DNA of 64,000 nucleotides from Cornus controversa (lineage: Eukaryota; Streptophyta; Magnoliopsida; Cornales; Cornaceae), in contig CM048853.1 of the NCBI GenBank assembly GCA_026545225.1, positions 14,386,755 through 14,450,754 on the forward strand. The letters run 5' to 3'. Shown one piece after another: positions 1 through 11,855 of the stretch. The notes below the pieces were generated by a model. That model had not been told where the DNA came from. It was given only the letters and a program-made list of their open reading frames with translations, and did not search any database. The position numbers and the translations under genes are program-made. Numbering within the stretch: the stretch's first letter is position 1; the number at the start of each line of letters is the position of its first letter.

Positions 1-91
1 CCAAACACAAAGAAACTAGAGAGAGAGAGAGAATCTAGAGAAAGAAGCTCTTAACTAACCCATGCTCTGAAGCTAAAATAACTGCCAATTA

Positions 92-345
92 GTGACCATT
101 TACGGGTATTTTGGTCAAAAACACTTACACATTTGCATTTCCATAACATTACCAGACTTGCCACTATTCACATTCGATGACGTACCCAGTTTTCTCTTAC
201 CCACTAGTCTATACACGACTTCTATGATCCTTGCTTTTCAAGAACAGATACAAACCCTAGAAAAAGACCCAAATCCATGTGTACTCATTAATACTTTTAA
301 TCCCTTTGAAGAACAATCACTTAAAGAAATTGATAGCGGCATTGT
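92..345 (+). pseudogene. UDP-glycosyltransferase (UGT75-like) fragment
   Basis: The translation from 92 contains LPDLPLFTFDDVPSFLLP followed by an FQEQIQTLEKDPNPCVLINT block. In plant family-1 glycosyltransferases of the UGT75 type (flavonoid or anthocyanin glucosyltransferases) this is the middle of the acceptor-binding half: a LPGLPLL..DLPSFLLP block, then an F.EQ...L....NP.VLVNTFD block. Only about 85 of roughly 470 residues are present. Neither the catalytic His region upstream nor the UDP-sugar-binding PSPG box downstream is visible, and a stop follows at 386-388. I infer a relic, not a gene running in from the left, because the family is usually encoded by long exons and the sequence just upstream of 92 does not read as UGT. 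Homology moderately sure; loss of function nearly sure. Confidence 0.6.
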
Positions 346-743
346 TGGCGAACAATGGAGAGGTGACGAAAATGAAGATATGGTTTGAGAGAGAAGAGAT
401 CTTTGCTTTTGTAATGAATTATATTTCTTTAGGGGTAATAGTTTCGAATTTGCATCTCCAAGATGAAGTGAAGTAATGTGTTCATAATCGTGTTATGTGC
501 TTAAATATGTTCTTACTATAACATTTTATTTTTTTCAGGTCTCCTCTGGGATAGAGGGTGAGAAAAGATTGAAAAGGAAACAGAAAAAGTGGGGGTGAAG
601 ATGTTAACATGTGGGTGAAAAAAACGTGAGTTTTGAGCTGAGATGAAAAAATATAAGAGGAAAAAAAAAGGTTGAGAAGAAATATGAAATAGTGGAGATG
701 AGATGGAAAAAATTGGAAGAAGGGTTAAAAAGAGAGGAAAAGA
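346..743. other. Unassigned spacer, purine-rich right half
   Basis: No convincing gene. From about 545 to 745 the plus strand is mostly A and G (runs of GAAAAG, GGAAGA), ending at the left edge of the giant inverted-repeat element. The short frame 381-475 may be a further eroded piece of the glycosyltransferase but I cannot show it. Confidence 0.4.
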
Positions 744-1985
744 AGTGTGATGCTATTGGTAAAAATCTACAATGCAACAATCTTTGATTTACTCATTGTT
801 ATCCTATCAGGTATGATGTCATGGTATCTTATTCTCTCTCATTGCACACCAATAATCCAGTTATCTTCTTTAATATTATGTGTTGTTTTATTTATAAAAT
901 TTTATCTTTCCTTAATATAATATGTTATATTATTTATGAAAATTTATTTTATATATTAACTAATTATACAAGTTTAATTAGATTTATTACCATAATCATT
1001 ATTCTTTTTGTTTTCTCATATGAATTGAATCCAAAATATAAACTATGTTGTTTTGAATCAATTGGTTACGTTAAAATCATATTCATGGATCATAATTTTT
1101 TTTTCCTAATGGGTAGACACTCCCAAAGAATTGTTTGCACCCAAGAGGATTTGAACCATGGACCTAATGATTGCTAGTCACTTGGGCCAAGTTCTTTTAT
1201 CACTTGAGCCAACCCTTTGGGGTCATGGATCATAATTTTAATCATGATAGCATTTTTATGATATATGTATGATTATGTTTATGATTGTAGATGAATAGTT
1301 TTATATGGTTTGTGGTGTGGTGTGGTGTGGTGTTTATACATGGATGAAGCTCTAGGGTTTATGGCAATTGTAAAGGGCAAAATAATTGTTGTCCTAGGCC
1401 AATTTATGTTTATTGCAAATTATTATGTATCTCTCACAAAGCCATGTAATAGTTTGTAGAGAATTCATCTCCAAGGAGATTTCTCAAGCCTCTAGCCATG
1501 GAGCATTTGCCAAAGGTGAGATTTTTTGAAGTCCAAGCGCGTGAGAAGAATTGCTCGTGAAGAACCACGTGGAGATTAATTTTTTTAGATGGTTAGAGAT
1601 ATAGGTTAGATGAGCTTCATCTATGGTTTTATCTCTTATATTTCATGTATCTATAAATGTATAGCCATTATGTTATGTTGATGCATGATGATTCATGAAA
1701 TAACATGTTTTAAGTTAGTAATTATCAAATTATGAGAGAGTAACTTGTTTGATAAATTTTGACTTAATATTTAAATTGGACTTGATTTATCTAGATACTT
1801 TCTATTTATAGTAGTTTCCAAAAAATATTTTATTTTTAAAATTAATTAAATATTTCTTTTGAAATTATGAAAACAATGGAAATAGAAAGTAGATATTTTT
1901 GAAAATTTTCTTATTTAAAGGTCTCCAATTTAAATATGAAAAGTCAAATGGATCTAGCTCTCTCTAAATTTAATAAATATTAAAT
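744..1985 (+). repeat. Left arm of the giant inverted repeat
   Basis: Aligns with the reverse complement of 7925-8997. The left arm is longer mainly because a SINE (1100-1222) and the TGGTGTGGTGTGG short repeat near 1314 are absent from the right arm. Identity by eye is roughly 80-85 percent with small indels. Confidence 0.75.
1083..1239 (-). mobile_element. tRNA-derived SINE with 17-bp target duplication
   Basis: The 17-mer TCATGGATCATAATTTT occurs at 1083-1099 and again at 1223-1239, and the opposite arm of the host element has the site only once. The insert between (1100-1222) on the minus strand starts CCCCAAAGGGTTGGCTCAAG. It carries an A-box-like TGGCTCAAGTGA and a B-box GGTTCAAATCC with tRNA-like spacing, and ends in an A-rich tail (seen as T's at 1100-1106). 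These are the hallmarks of a short tRNA-type SINE of about 123 bp, transcribed by RNA polymerase III and mobilised by LINE machinery. I cannot name its family. Confidence 0.85.
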
Positions 1986-1989
1986 TAAA

Positions 1990-4900
1990 ATATGGGCAAA
2001 CACATGCATAATTTATTGATAGTATATTGCATTAATATGGTTTAATAGTTAGTTAAATAAATTATTATTTATGTTACATTGTTTATAATTTATAATAAAT
2101 AATTATTTGTGCTACAAAGTTTATTAATAATTATATTGTTTTTTAAATATACATACTTCTTTATTAGTTATATAGTTAGTTAAATAAATTATTATTTAAG
2201 TTACATAGTTCATTATTAGTTAGATAGGTAGTTAAATAATTTATTATTTATGCTTCATAGTTTATTATTAGTTATACAGTTTGATAAATAAATTATTATT
2301 TATGCTACATTCTTTATTATATATTTACTAAATAAACTATTATTTATATTACATATATTATTATTAGTTACATAGTTTGTTAAATAAATTATTATTTGTT
2401 ACAGAATTTATTATTCATTATATATTTGTTAAATAAATGTTTAATAATGCTACAGAATATTAAAATTATTTTATTATTTATGGATTCGAGGTTCCGGTTC
2501 GGTTTTAGCTTAGTTTTTATTTATGTTCATTAGTTTTTAATTCATAATAAATTATTATTCATTCTACATAATTTGTATTTAATAATATATTATTATTTAT
2601 GGTGCATAGGGTATAGGGATTGGAGATTTGGTATTTTTAATTACATAGTTTGTTATGAGTTTTGGGATTCAGGTTTTCGTGTTTAGAGATTTAGGTTTGG
2701 GGTTTTCGATTCGAGGTTCCGGTTCGACTTTAGTTTAGTTTATTATTTATGTTAAATAGTTTTTAATTCATTAAAAAATTTTATTTACGCTAAATAGTTT
2801 ATTATTAATTATATAGTTTGTTAAATAAATTATTATTTAAGGTAGGTAGTTCATTAATAATTAGATAATTAAATAATTTATTATTTATGCTTCATAGTTC
2901 ATTATTAGTATGTAGTCCGTTAAATAATTTATTATTTATGCTACATAGTTTATTAGATATTTATTCAATAAATTATTATTCATGTTACATACTTTATCAT
3001 TAGTTACATAGTTTTTTAATTACATAGTTTGTTAAATATGTTATTATTTATGCTACATAGTTTATTATTAGTTACATAGTCTTTTAAATACATAGTTTGT
3101 TTGGGGTTTAGAAATTTGGGTTTTCGGGTTTCGGGTTCTAGGTTTGAGGTTATATAGTTTGTTTGAGGTTTGGGGATTCGAGTTTTTGTGTTTCAGGGTT
3201 CTAGTTCGGCTTTAATTTATTTTATTATTTATGTTAGAAAAAAATTAGTTAATAATAAATTATTATTTATGCTACATAATTTATTATTAATTATATAGTT
3301 TGGTAAATAAATTATTGTTTAAGTTATGTAGTCAATTATGAATTAGATAGTTAGTTAAGTAATTTATTTTTTATGTTTCAAAGTTCATTATTAGTTAGAT
3401 AGTCTGTTAAATAAATTATTGTTTATCTTGCATAGTTTATCAAATATTTATTTAATATATTATTATTTATACTGAATAAGGGTTATGAATTGGTGTTTCA
3501 GAATTTTGAGTTTGGGGATTCGGGGTTTAAAATTTAGGGTTTATTATTAGTTACATAGTCTGATAATTACATAATTTGTTTGGGGTTTAGGAATTTTGGT
3601 TTTCGTGTTTCGGGTTCTAGGTTTGTGGTTTAGGATTCAAAGTTTCAGTTCAGCTTTAGTTTAGTTTATTATTTATGTTAAAAAAATTTTAATTCATATG
3701 ATTTATTATTAGTTAAATAGTCTTTTAATTATATAGTTTGTTTGGCGTTTGTGGATTCGTGTTTTTGTGTTTTGGGTTTTAGGTTTAGGGTTTTGGATTC
3801 GTGGTGTTGGTTCGACTATAGTTTATTTTATTATTTATGTTAAAAAGTTTTTAGTTAATAATAAATTATTATTTATGCTACATAGTTTATTATTATTTAT
3901 ATAGTTTATTAAAAAAATTGTTATTTAAGCTATGTAATGAATTATTAGTTAGATAGTTAGTTAACTAATTTATTATTTATGTTTCATAGTTCATTATTAG
4001 TTATTAGTCTATTAAATAAATTATTGTTTATCATGCGTAGTTTCTCATATATTTATTTAATATATTATTATTTATACTGCATAAGGGTTAGGGATTGGTG
4101 TTTCGGGATATTGAGTTTGGGAATTCGGGGTTTAAAATTTAGGCTTTATTATTAGTTACATAGTCTGTTAATTACATAGATTGTTTGGAGTTTTGGGATT
4201 TGGGTTCTCGTGTTTCGAGTTCTAGGTTTGAGGTTTAAGATATAGGTTCCGGTTCGGCTTTAGTTTAGTTTATTATTTATGTTAAATATTTTTTAATTGA
4301 TAATAAATTACTTTTTATGATACATATTTATTATTAATTATATTGTTTGTTAAATAAATAATTTAAGCTACATGGTTCCTTATTAGTTAGATAGTTAGTT
4401 TAATAATTTATTATTTATGTTTCATAGTTCATAATTAGTTATTTAGTCTCTTAAATAGTTTATTATTGGTTACATAGTTTGTTAAATAAATTATTATTTA
4501 TTATCAACTACATAGTATTTTAATTACATAGTTTGTTTGGGTTTGGGTTTGGGTTTCAGGTTTTCGTGTTTTGGGTTTTAGTTTTGGTGTTTTGGATTCG
4601 AGGTTTTGGTTTGGCTTTAGATTAGTTTATTATTTTTGTTAATTAGTTTTTAATTCATAATAAATTATTATTTATGCTACATAATTTGTATTTAATAATA
4701 TATTATTATTTATGGTTCATAGGGTTTAGGGATTGGTGTTTCAAAATTTGGAGTTTGTAGATTCAGGGTTTGGGGTTTAAGAATTATGATTTATTATTAG
4801 TTAAATAGTATTTTGATTATATAGTTTGTCTGGGATTTGGAGATTCGAGTTTTTTTGTTTCGAGTTTTAGGTTTGGGGTTTCAGATTCGGGGTTCTAGTT

Positions 4901-6160
4901 CGGCTTTAATTTAATTTATTATTTATGTTAAAAAGTTTTTGGTTAATAATAAATTATTATTTATGCTACATACTTTATTATTAATTATATAGTTTGTGAA
5001 ATAAATTATTATTTAAGTTACCTAGTCAATTGTTAGTTAGATAGTTTGTTAAGTAATTTATTATTTATCCTTCATAGGTCATTATTAATTATATAGTTTG
5101 TTAATTAAATTATTATTTATGATACTTGTTTTTCAGATATTTATTTAATATATTATTATTTGTACAGCATAAGGGTTAGGGATTGGAGTTTCGGGTTTTG
5201 AGTTTGGGGATTTGGGGTTTAGAATTTAGGCTTTATTATTAGTTACATAGTTCGTTAATTACATAGTTTGTTTGGGATTTCGATTTTCGTGTTGTATGTT
5301 CTAGGTTTTTGGTTCAAGTTTCAGAGTTGCGGTTCGACTTTAGTTTAGTTTATTATTTATGTTAAATATTTTTTAATTCATAATAAATTACTTGTTTAGA
5401 TACACATTTATTATTAATTATATTGTTTGTTAAATAAATTATTATTTAAGTTACATGGTTCCTTATTAGTTAGAAAGTTAGTTTAATAATTTATTATTTA
5501 TGCTTCATAGTTCATAATTAGTTATTTAGTCTGTTAAATTAGTTATTATTTATGCTACATAGTTTATTATTAGTTACATAGTTTGGGGTTTCGGGGTTTG
5601 GAGTTTGGGGATTCAGAGTTTGGGGTTTAAGACTTAGGATTTATTATTTGTTAAATAGTCTTTTAATTATATAGTTTGTTTGGAGTTTGGGGATTCGGGG
5701 TTTGAGGTTTAGGGCTTAGGATTTATTATTTGTTAAATAGTCTTTTAATTATATAGTTTGTTTGGAGTTTGGAAATTCGAGTTTTGGTGTTTCGGATTTT
5801 AAGTTTGGGGTTTCGAGTTCTCATTCGGCTTTAGTTTAATTTACTATTTATGTTAAAATGTTTTTAGTCCATAAATAAATTATTATTTATATTATATAGT
5901 TTATTATTAATTATATAGTTTGTTAAATAAATTATCATTTAAGTTACTTAGTCAATTATTAGTTAGATTGTTAGTTAAGTAATTTATTATTTATGCTTCT
6001 TAATTCATTATTGGTTATATAGTGTGTTAAATAAATTATTATTTATGGTACATAGTTTATCAGTTATTTATTCAACAAATAATTATTCATGTGCATAAGG
6101 GTTTGGGATTGAGGTTTCGAGGTTTTGAGTTTGGGATTTGACTTTGGGGATTCAGGGTAG
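1990..6160. repeat. AT-rich tandem array, core A of the giant element
   Basis: About 4.2 kb built from reiterated modules. One is TTATTATTTATGCTACATAG followed by TTTATTATTAGTTA and TATAGTTTGTTAAATAAATTA. The other is a G-richer module with GGTTTGGGG, GGGTTTCGGGTTCTAGG and GGTTCGGCTTTAG. The modules alternate in a higher-order period of several hundred bases (compare the GGTTCGGCTTTAGTTTAG occurrences near 2500, 4255 and 5330). No coding sequence. The repeats are strongly diverged. Confidence 0.75.
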
Positions 6161-6164
6161 TTTA

Positions 6165-7905
6165 GAATTTAATAAATATATTATAAAATTTATAATTATT
6201 TGTCATTATAAGTTAAAATTTATAGTATAATTTATAGATAATAAACAATGCTATATAATAATTATATTTTATGACATTTCACATATTAAACTATATTAAT
6301 ACAATATATTATTCATGATATTAATAATTTATATTTTCAACACAAATCATATTGAATAACTAAAAAGATTATATTAAGATAATAATATATTATACATGTT
6401 TATATCTTGTTATTACGAACATACATTTATAATAAAAATAAAATATATGAAAAAATAAATTAACCATATGATAAATATATATGTATATTATACCTCAATA
6501 AATAAAACAACCTAATAAATATTAAATAATTTAATTTATTATAACTATGAAATTTTAATTAAATATTTTTTAAAATATATAATATAATTTATAATTAGTT
6601 GCCATTATATATTAAAATTTACCGTATATTTTATAGATAATAAGTAATGATTTATAATAACTTTATTTTATGACATTTCACATATTACTCTATATAAATA
6701 CAGTATATTATTTATGACATTATACACTATAAATTAATTTTCAAACACAGATTATATAAACTAACTAAAAAGATGAGATTATGATAATAATACATGTATA
6801 CATATCTTGTTATTATGAGTTTACGAATATAATAAAAACAAAACATAATACTTAATATGAAAAAATAAATTAACTATATAATATATTGTTAATGATAAAT
6901 ATATGTATATAATACCTAATATTATATTATCAATAAATAAAAGAATCTAATTAATATTAAATAATATTATAGATAATTAATTTATGATAACTATAAAATT
7001 TTAATTAAACATTATAATTTATAATTAGTTGTCATTATGAGTTAAAATTTACAGTATACTTTTTTAGATAATCAATAAAGATATATAATAATTATATTTT
7101 ATGACATTTCACATATTAAACTATATTAATACAATATATTATTCATCACATTATACAATATATTTTATATGGTTATGTAATATAAATTATAAATCCAACA
7201 CAGATCATATAGAATCAATACAAAGATGATATTATGATAATAATATATTATACACGTATATATTTCTTGTTATTATGAGCTTACGTGTATAATAAAAACA
7301 AAACATAATACATAATATGAAATAAATAATTAACTATATAATATATTGTTAATGATAAATATATATGTATATAATACCTAATATTATATCTTCAATAAAT
7401 AAAACAACCTAATTAATATTAAATAATATTATAGACATTTAATTTATGATAACTATAAAATTTTAATTAAATATTTTTTAAAATATATAGTAAATATGTA
7501 ATATAATTTATAATTAGTTGTCATAATTAGTTAAAATTTACTGTATAATTATATTTTGTACATGTTAAAATGTATAATTTTATAGATAATCTTACATTAT
7601 ATAATTTGATATATTATATTTAAAATAAATAAGAATTTATTAAAATTTTCATATATTACTAACTAGGTAAACAAAATATATCATATTATTAATTAGATAA
7701 GAAAAAAAATGATAACTATGAAAATTTAATTAAATATTTTTAAAAATATAAAAAACAAAATCTATAATCTAATTCTTATTTAGTTACCATTTTAAGTTAA
7801 AATGTACATTATAACTTTTATAAATAATAGATAATAATTTATGATATATCACATATTAAACAATACTAATAAAATAATATCTTACATAATAAATTATACA
7901 TGTTT
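6165..7905. repeat. About 430-bp tandem repeats, core B of the giant element
   Basis: A unit containing TATAATTTATAATTAGTTGTCATTA, a TAGATAATAA...TATATAATAATTATATTTTATGACATTTCACATATTA block, TCTTGTTATTA and ATAAAACAACCTAAT recurs starting near 6185, 6580, 7010 and 7500; the last copy is partial and degenerate. Period is about 400-430 bp. Extremely A+T rich and noncoding. It differs in sequence from core A, so the core has two unrelated arrays. Confidence 0.7.
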
Positions 7906-7924
7906 GCCTATATTTTAATTTAAT

Positions 7925-8997
7925 AATTATTAAATTTAGAGAGAGCTAAACCCATGACTTTTCATATTTAAATTGGAAACCTTTAAATACGAATTTTTAA
8001 AAATATTTACTTTCTATTTATAGAGTTTTCATAATTTCAAAAGAAATATTTAACAAATTTTGAAAATAAAATATTTTTTAAAAATTACTATATATAAAAA
8101 GTATCTAGATAAATTAACTTGAATTTAAATATTAAGTCAAAACTTGTCAAATAAGTTATTCTCTCATAATTTAATAATTACCATCTTAAAACATGTTATT
8201 TCATGAATCATCATGCATTAACACAATAACCATACATCTATACATACATAAAATATAAGAAATAAAAGATAAAATCATAGATGAGGCCCATCTAACCTAA
8301 ATCTCTAACCATCTAAAAAACTTAATCTCCAAGAACTCTTCACGAGCAATTCTCCTCATACTTTAAGAAATCTCCAACTTCTTCGTAAGAAACCATTGGC
8401 ACATTCTCCTCTCTACCAACTATTACATGACTTTGCGAGATATACATAATAATTTGCAATAAACATAAATTCATAAATTGGCCATAGGGCAGCAATTATT
8501 TTGCCCTTTACAATTGCCATAAAATTACATTAAAACCATAAATCTTAGAGCCTCATCCATGTGCAAACACCACAAGCCATATAAAATCATTCATCCACAA
8601 TCATAAACATAATCATACATATATCGTAAAAATGCTATCATGATTAAAATTATGTTTCATGAATATGATTTTAACTTAATTAATTGATTGAAAATAACAT
8701 AGTCTATATTTTAGATTCAAATCATATGAGAAATAAAAAAAGAGGATGATTATGATAATAAATCTAATTAAATATGTATAGTTAATTAATATATAAAATA
8801 AAATTTCATAAATATAATAACACATTATATTAGGAGAAAGGAGAAGATAAAATTTTATAAATAAAACCACACATTATATTAAAAAAAAAATTTGAATTGT
8901 TGGTAGAGAATAAAAACCATTATATCATACCTGATAGAATAACAATGAGCAAGATTGTTGAATTGTGTTGTAAATTTCACCATGGCACAAGGCACAC
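7925..8997 (-). repeat. Right arm of the giant inverted repeat
   Basis: Reverse complement of the left arm. At 8655-8660 it passes through the site where the left arm has the SINE and shows the uninterrupted pre-insertion form (GAAACATAATTTTAATCATG when read on the minus strand). Confidence 0.75.
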
Positions 8998-9644
8998 TAA
9001 TATAACAAAATTAAAATTGATTAGAAGAAAGAAAAAATACCACAAATTGATAAGAAAAAAAAAGATGGCAAGTATAAATGATGCTCTTTATAAAAAAATT
9101 TAATGATGCCTTGTCAGAATCACAATAGATCAATATCAAATAAATGTTTTAAATACCAACAATGTAACCAATTTACGAGATGTAGACTTGCTAAAAAACT
9201 TAAGCCTACATGATCTAATATACTCAAATAAGTTGAGCACAATGAGAGACCGAGACCACCCACAGCTGATGGATTGCTCCATTCTAACCTGGCCCACAAT
9301 TAAACTCAGATCTTCAGACTAAAAAATAAATGACAGATGAAACTGAATTTTACCTCAACTTGTGACACCAACTGAATTTTACCTCACCACGCAGTGTGAA
9401 CCCCTGTTGCAACAAGATCCACCCTCTTGACAAATCCACCTCCATGAAAGAGAAGGCAACCTCTGCCTAATGGTTACTAAACAATATAAAATTACTTCAA
9501 CTATGATCAGTAATGCATAATGAAATTTTTTCCAATAAAAAAATACACACTTTACATATACAACTGCAATGATAATAATACCCCAACTAGAGTCTTACAA
9601 TAAATAATCACCTGTGTTTTTTTCGAGAAAATCTTACCAAGCAA
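8998..9644. other. Unassigned AT-rich spacer
   Basis: No gene, RNA or recognised repeat seen. A Lys-rich small frame at 8897-9103 is low-complexity A-rich DNA. Confidence 0.4.
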
Positions 9645-9917
9645 CTAATCACAAATCAACTTGTGCGTCTTTTCAGACCATAAAGTTATATATGCATTCT
9701 GCCATAATCCATCAAACACATATACTCTGGACCACGCATCAATAACCATCCGCTCGAGCGTAACATCTTTGAGCAAATAAATAGCAAACTCAATCTGATT
9801 CCATGTTCCACAAAATCCACCAATTTCAACTTCTTTAAGGTGACTGTGCAGGTGACCAGGGAGCTCCTCCACTCTTCTTTCCAAATATTTGGAATCGGGC
9901 ATCTGCAAATTTGACAT
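9645..9917 (-). pseudogene. F-box/LRR protein, FBD-domain fragment
   Basis: The minus-strand frame contains HLKEVEIGGFCGTWNQIEFA followed by IYLLKDVTLERMVID and later a WSEKTHKLICD tail. This matches the C-terminal FBD region of plant F-box/FBD/LRR proteins, where the blocks are LK.VEI.GF.G...EIEFA.YLL.NA..LE.M.I. These proteins normally have about 400-500 residues with an N-terminal F-box and leucine-rich repeats and act as substrate adaptors of SCF ubiquitin ligases. Only about 80 residues are present; upstream (above 9925) nothing matches the F-box or LRRs. It may be a last exon whose other exons are lost, or a transposed fragment. No stop lies inside the homologous part. Confidence 0.65.
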
Positions 9918-9925
9918 ATATCCAC

Positions 9926-11849
9926 TGCTTTAAGAATGCAAATTCAAACAGGTATTCTAGTCTTCAAATGCTAAATACAAAATAAAGATAGTGGTTATCC
10001 ATTCGAGTGGTGGTTCGGACATCTCATAGACTGGATGCAGCGTGATATGAAACCTAAGGAGTGCCTGCAGAGTGAAAAAGATCTTCAGGTCTGTCTTATT
10101 TCTTGGAATGGATGGAACAGTTGCTCCAATATTGCAGGTGGTATTTTACTGCACTTTCTGTGGACGTGAAACTAGAAGACTTCTTTGATGCCCCTGTTGT
10201 AGAGGTAGACTGGAAACGACGGCCTAATCAGTCATAGGAACTGATTAGGTTCAGTTTAATGTTGAAAGTGTATGACAAAGTCTCTAGTGCCTGGGTGGTC
10301 TCCTCTGGTGGAAGGCTCTTTGGGCAACCTGGTGCACCAAAAGCTACAAACTTCTTAGTAGAGCCCTATGGTCTAACACAACCAAGGGCTTCCAAAGGAA
10401 TCATAGAGTAGAAGACTGTAGGCTCAGCAGAATGAATAATAAAAAAAAAGCGGTCTAAAAGAAAGGCCAGATTGAACATTGTTACTCTAGTTTTAATGAA
10501 CCGACTTTCGTGATGCTTCATAAAGGTGGCTACATAGGACTAAGAATAATGGGGGAACTGAAAGTGCAAGTTCCTCCCCTTAGAATTGACCTTCCAAGCA
10601 TAGAAATCATTTTCTTAAGTAATTTAGAAACCAATTCAACAATCGGCCGGTCTTCAACAATGGAGCTGGATCCATCAAACACACCGAGAATCAAAAGAGG
10701 GGGGAATCAACTAAAACAACGTGGGTGGGCAAGTTAAGCATATAGTTAGCCTTCCTTCAGGAAATACATCAAAGAAGGCATCCTCCTACTAGAAACAAGA
10801 GAGGACAAAAGAAGAGCTCTCCTTGAAATACCTTTATAAAGATAAAGAGAGAGAGAGAGAGAGATTATTTGTTCAGAAAAGCATATGCTACGTGCCGCAC
10901 TCAACTAAAGCTATTATTATAACTGAGGGCAAATCGCCTGATAAAGCAATAACACCAATACCATAAGCAATATCAAACTCAAACTGTTCTCCATCAAAAG
11001 CGACGATCAAACAAAGGGAAAGAGTACAAACAGGCATCTACAGTTTCGAAGGCAAGTAACAACAGGCTCTCCCAGTGGAGCAGCAAACAAGTGAAGTAGT
11101 TTAGGAAGTTTGTGCTAGGTTCTCACTCCCGCCCTAAACTAGTGGGAAGCAAAAAAGTGAATCCCAGGCCCGTCAAAGGAAAGAAGAAAGTTTCCGACTT
11201 TAAAGAGAAAAGACCAGCTAAGCAGCAGACAAGTCTTTTCTAGATTCAATTCTCTTTTCCGAATCATCAATAACCGGCAAATCGAAGTGTAGAAAATCTT
11301 ACTATAGTTTATTTAAGGATCAGGGAGAATACTTATCTCGTAGTGATGAAGTGTAGACTTAAATAATCTAAAGAGAACTTATCTACTATGATGTAAACTA
11401 TCACAAGGAAAAGTATAGTTATTTAAACATGCCACATTATTGTAGCCCTACTTTCCTTCGAAGCGGAACTGACAAAGAGTTAGACTAAAAGGGTGAAGCA
11501 CCTTATCCACTCATGCTTAGTTTTCCAGACTCGGTGGCTGTCTGAGATGTTCAAATGAGATATTTTCTTCATGCCGGGAGCAGCGAGATCCATTCTATCT
11601 TGCATCGAGACACCTTCTGCCCTTTCACACTCCGATGATGGTGATGGGTATACAGAAAAGACCGCCGAACTGACCCTTGGACCATATTTTATTTGATCAT
11701 ATGACCTTTCCCTTTGAGTGCTTAGTTTGAGCTGCGTGATAGGTTACTCCTTGTTGCTCTTCCTCCGTGCCTTCCGTTTTAGGCTCAACCAGCCATTGAT
11801 ATTGGTTCCTTGGCAGCTGAATGTTCTACTACGTGAATCATTACACGAT
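9926..11849. other. Unassigned G+C-richer DNA, possibly organelle-derived
   Basis: No host gene is recognisable. From about 10140 to 11800 base composition is visibly more balanced than the flanks. The sequence has the GAAAGAAAG, GGCAAATCG and AAGCAGCAG texture common in plant mitochondrial spacers. I infer a possible nuclear copy of mitochondrial DNA but have no gene landmark to prove it. A (GA)n run lies at 10850-10864. The right end abuts the 5' part of LINE-A. Confidence 0.3.
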
Positions 11850-11855
11850 ACTGCC

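Larger units (their letters stand above)
744..8997. mobile_element. Giant foldback-like element with long terminal inverted repeats
   Basis: The sequence at about 744-1980 reappears in reverse complement at about 7930-8997. Landmarks are the GTTAT(C/T)CTATCAGGTATGAT block (799 region and 8932 region), the long AT-rich stretch that translates alike in both arms, a CATGTAATAGTTKGTAGAGA block, and GCTCTCTCTAAATTTAATAA near the inner ends. Between the arms lie about 6 kb of tandem repeats and no transposase. This architecture fits a foldback element or a non-autonomous Mutator-like element, both of which can have kilobase inverted ends. I could not identify a target-site duplication, so the outer edges are accurate only to about 10-20 bases and the superfamily is unassigned. 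The arms differ by many substitutions, so the element is old. Confidence 0.75.

Noticed and set aside
821..1177. 118-codon frame with apparent membrane segments
   Set aside because: It lies in the AT-rich inverted arm, runs into the SINE, and its partner in the right arm (8676-8870, minus) is equally low complexity; T-rich DNA gives Phe/Ile/Leu-rich peptides by chance.
3100..3560. Telomeric repeat tract (GGTTTAGG-like words)
   Set aside because: Words are degenerate and scattered in the AT-rich array; no perfect TTTAGGG tandem run.
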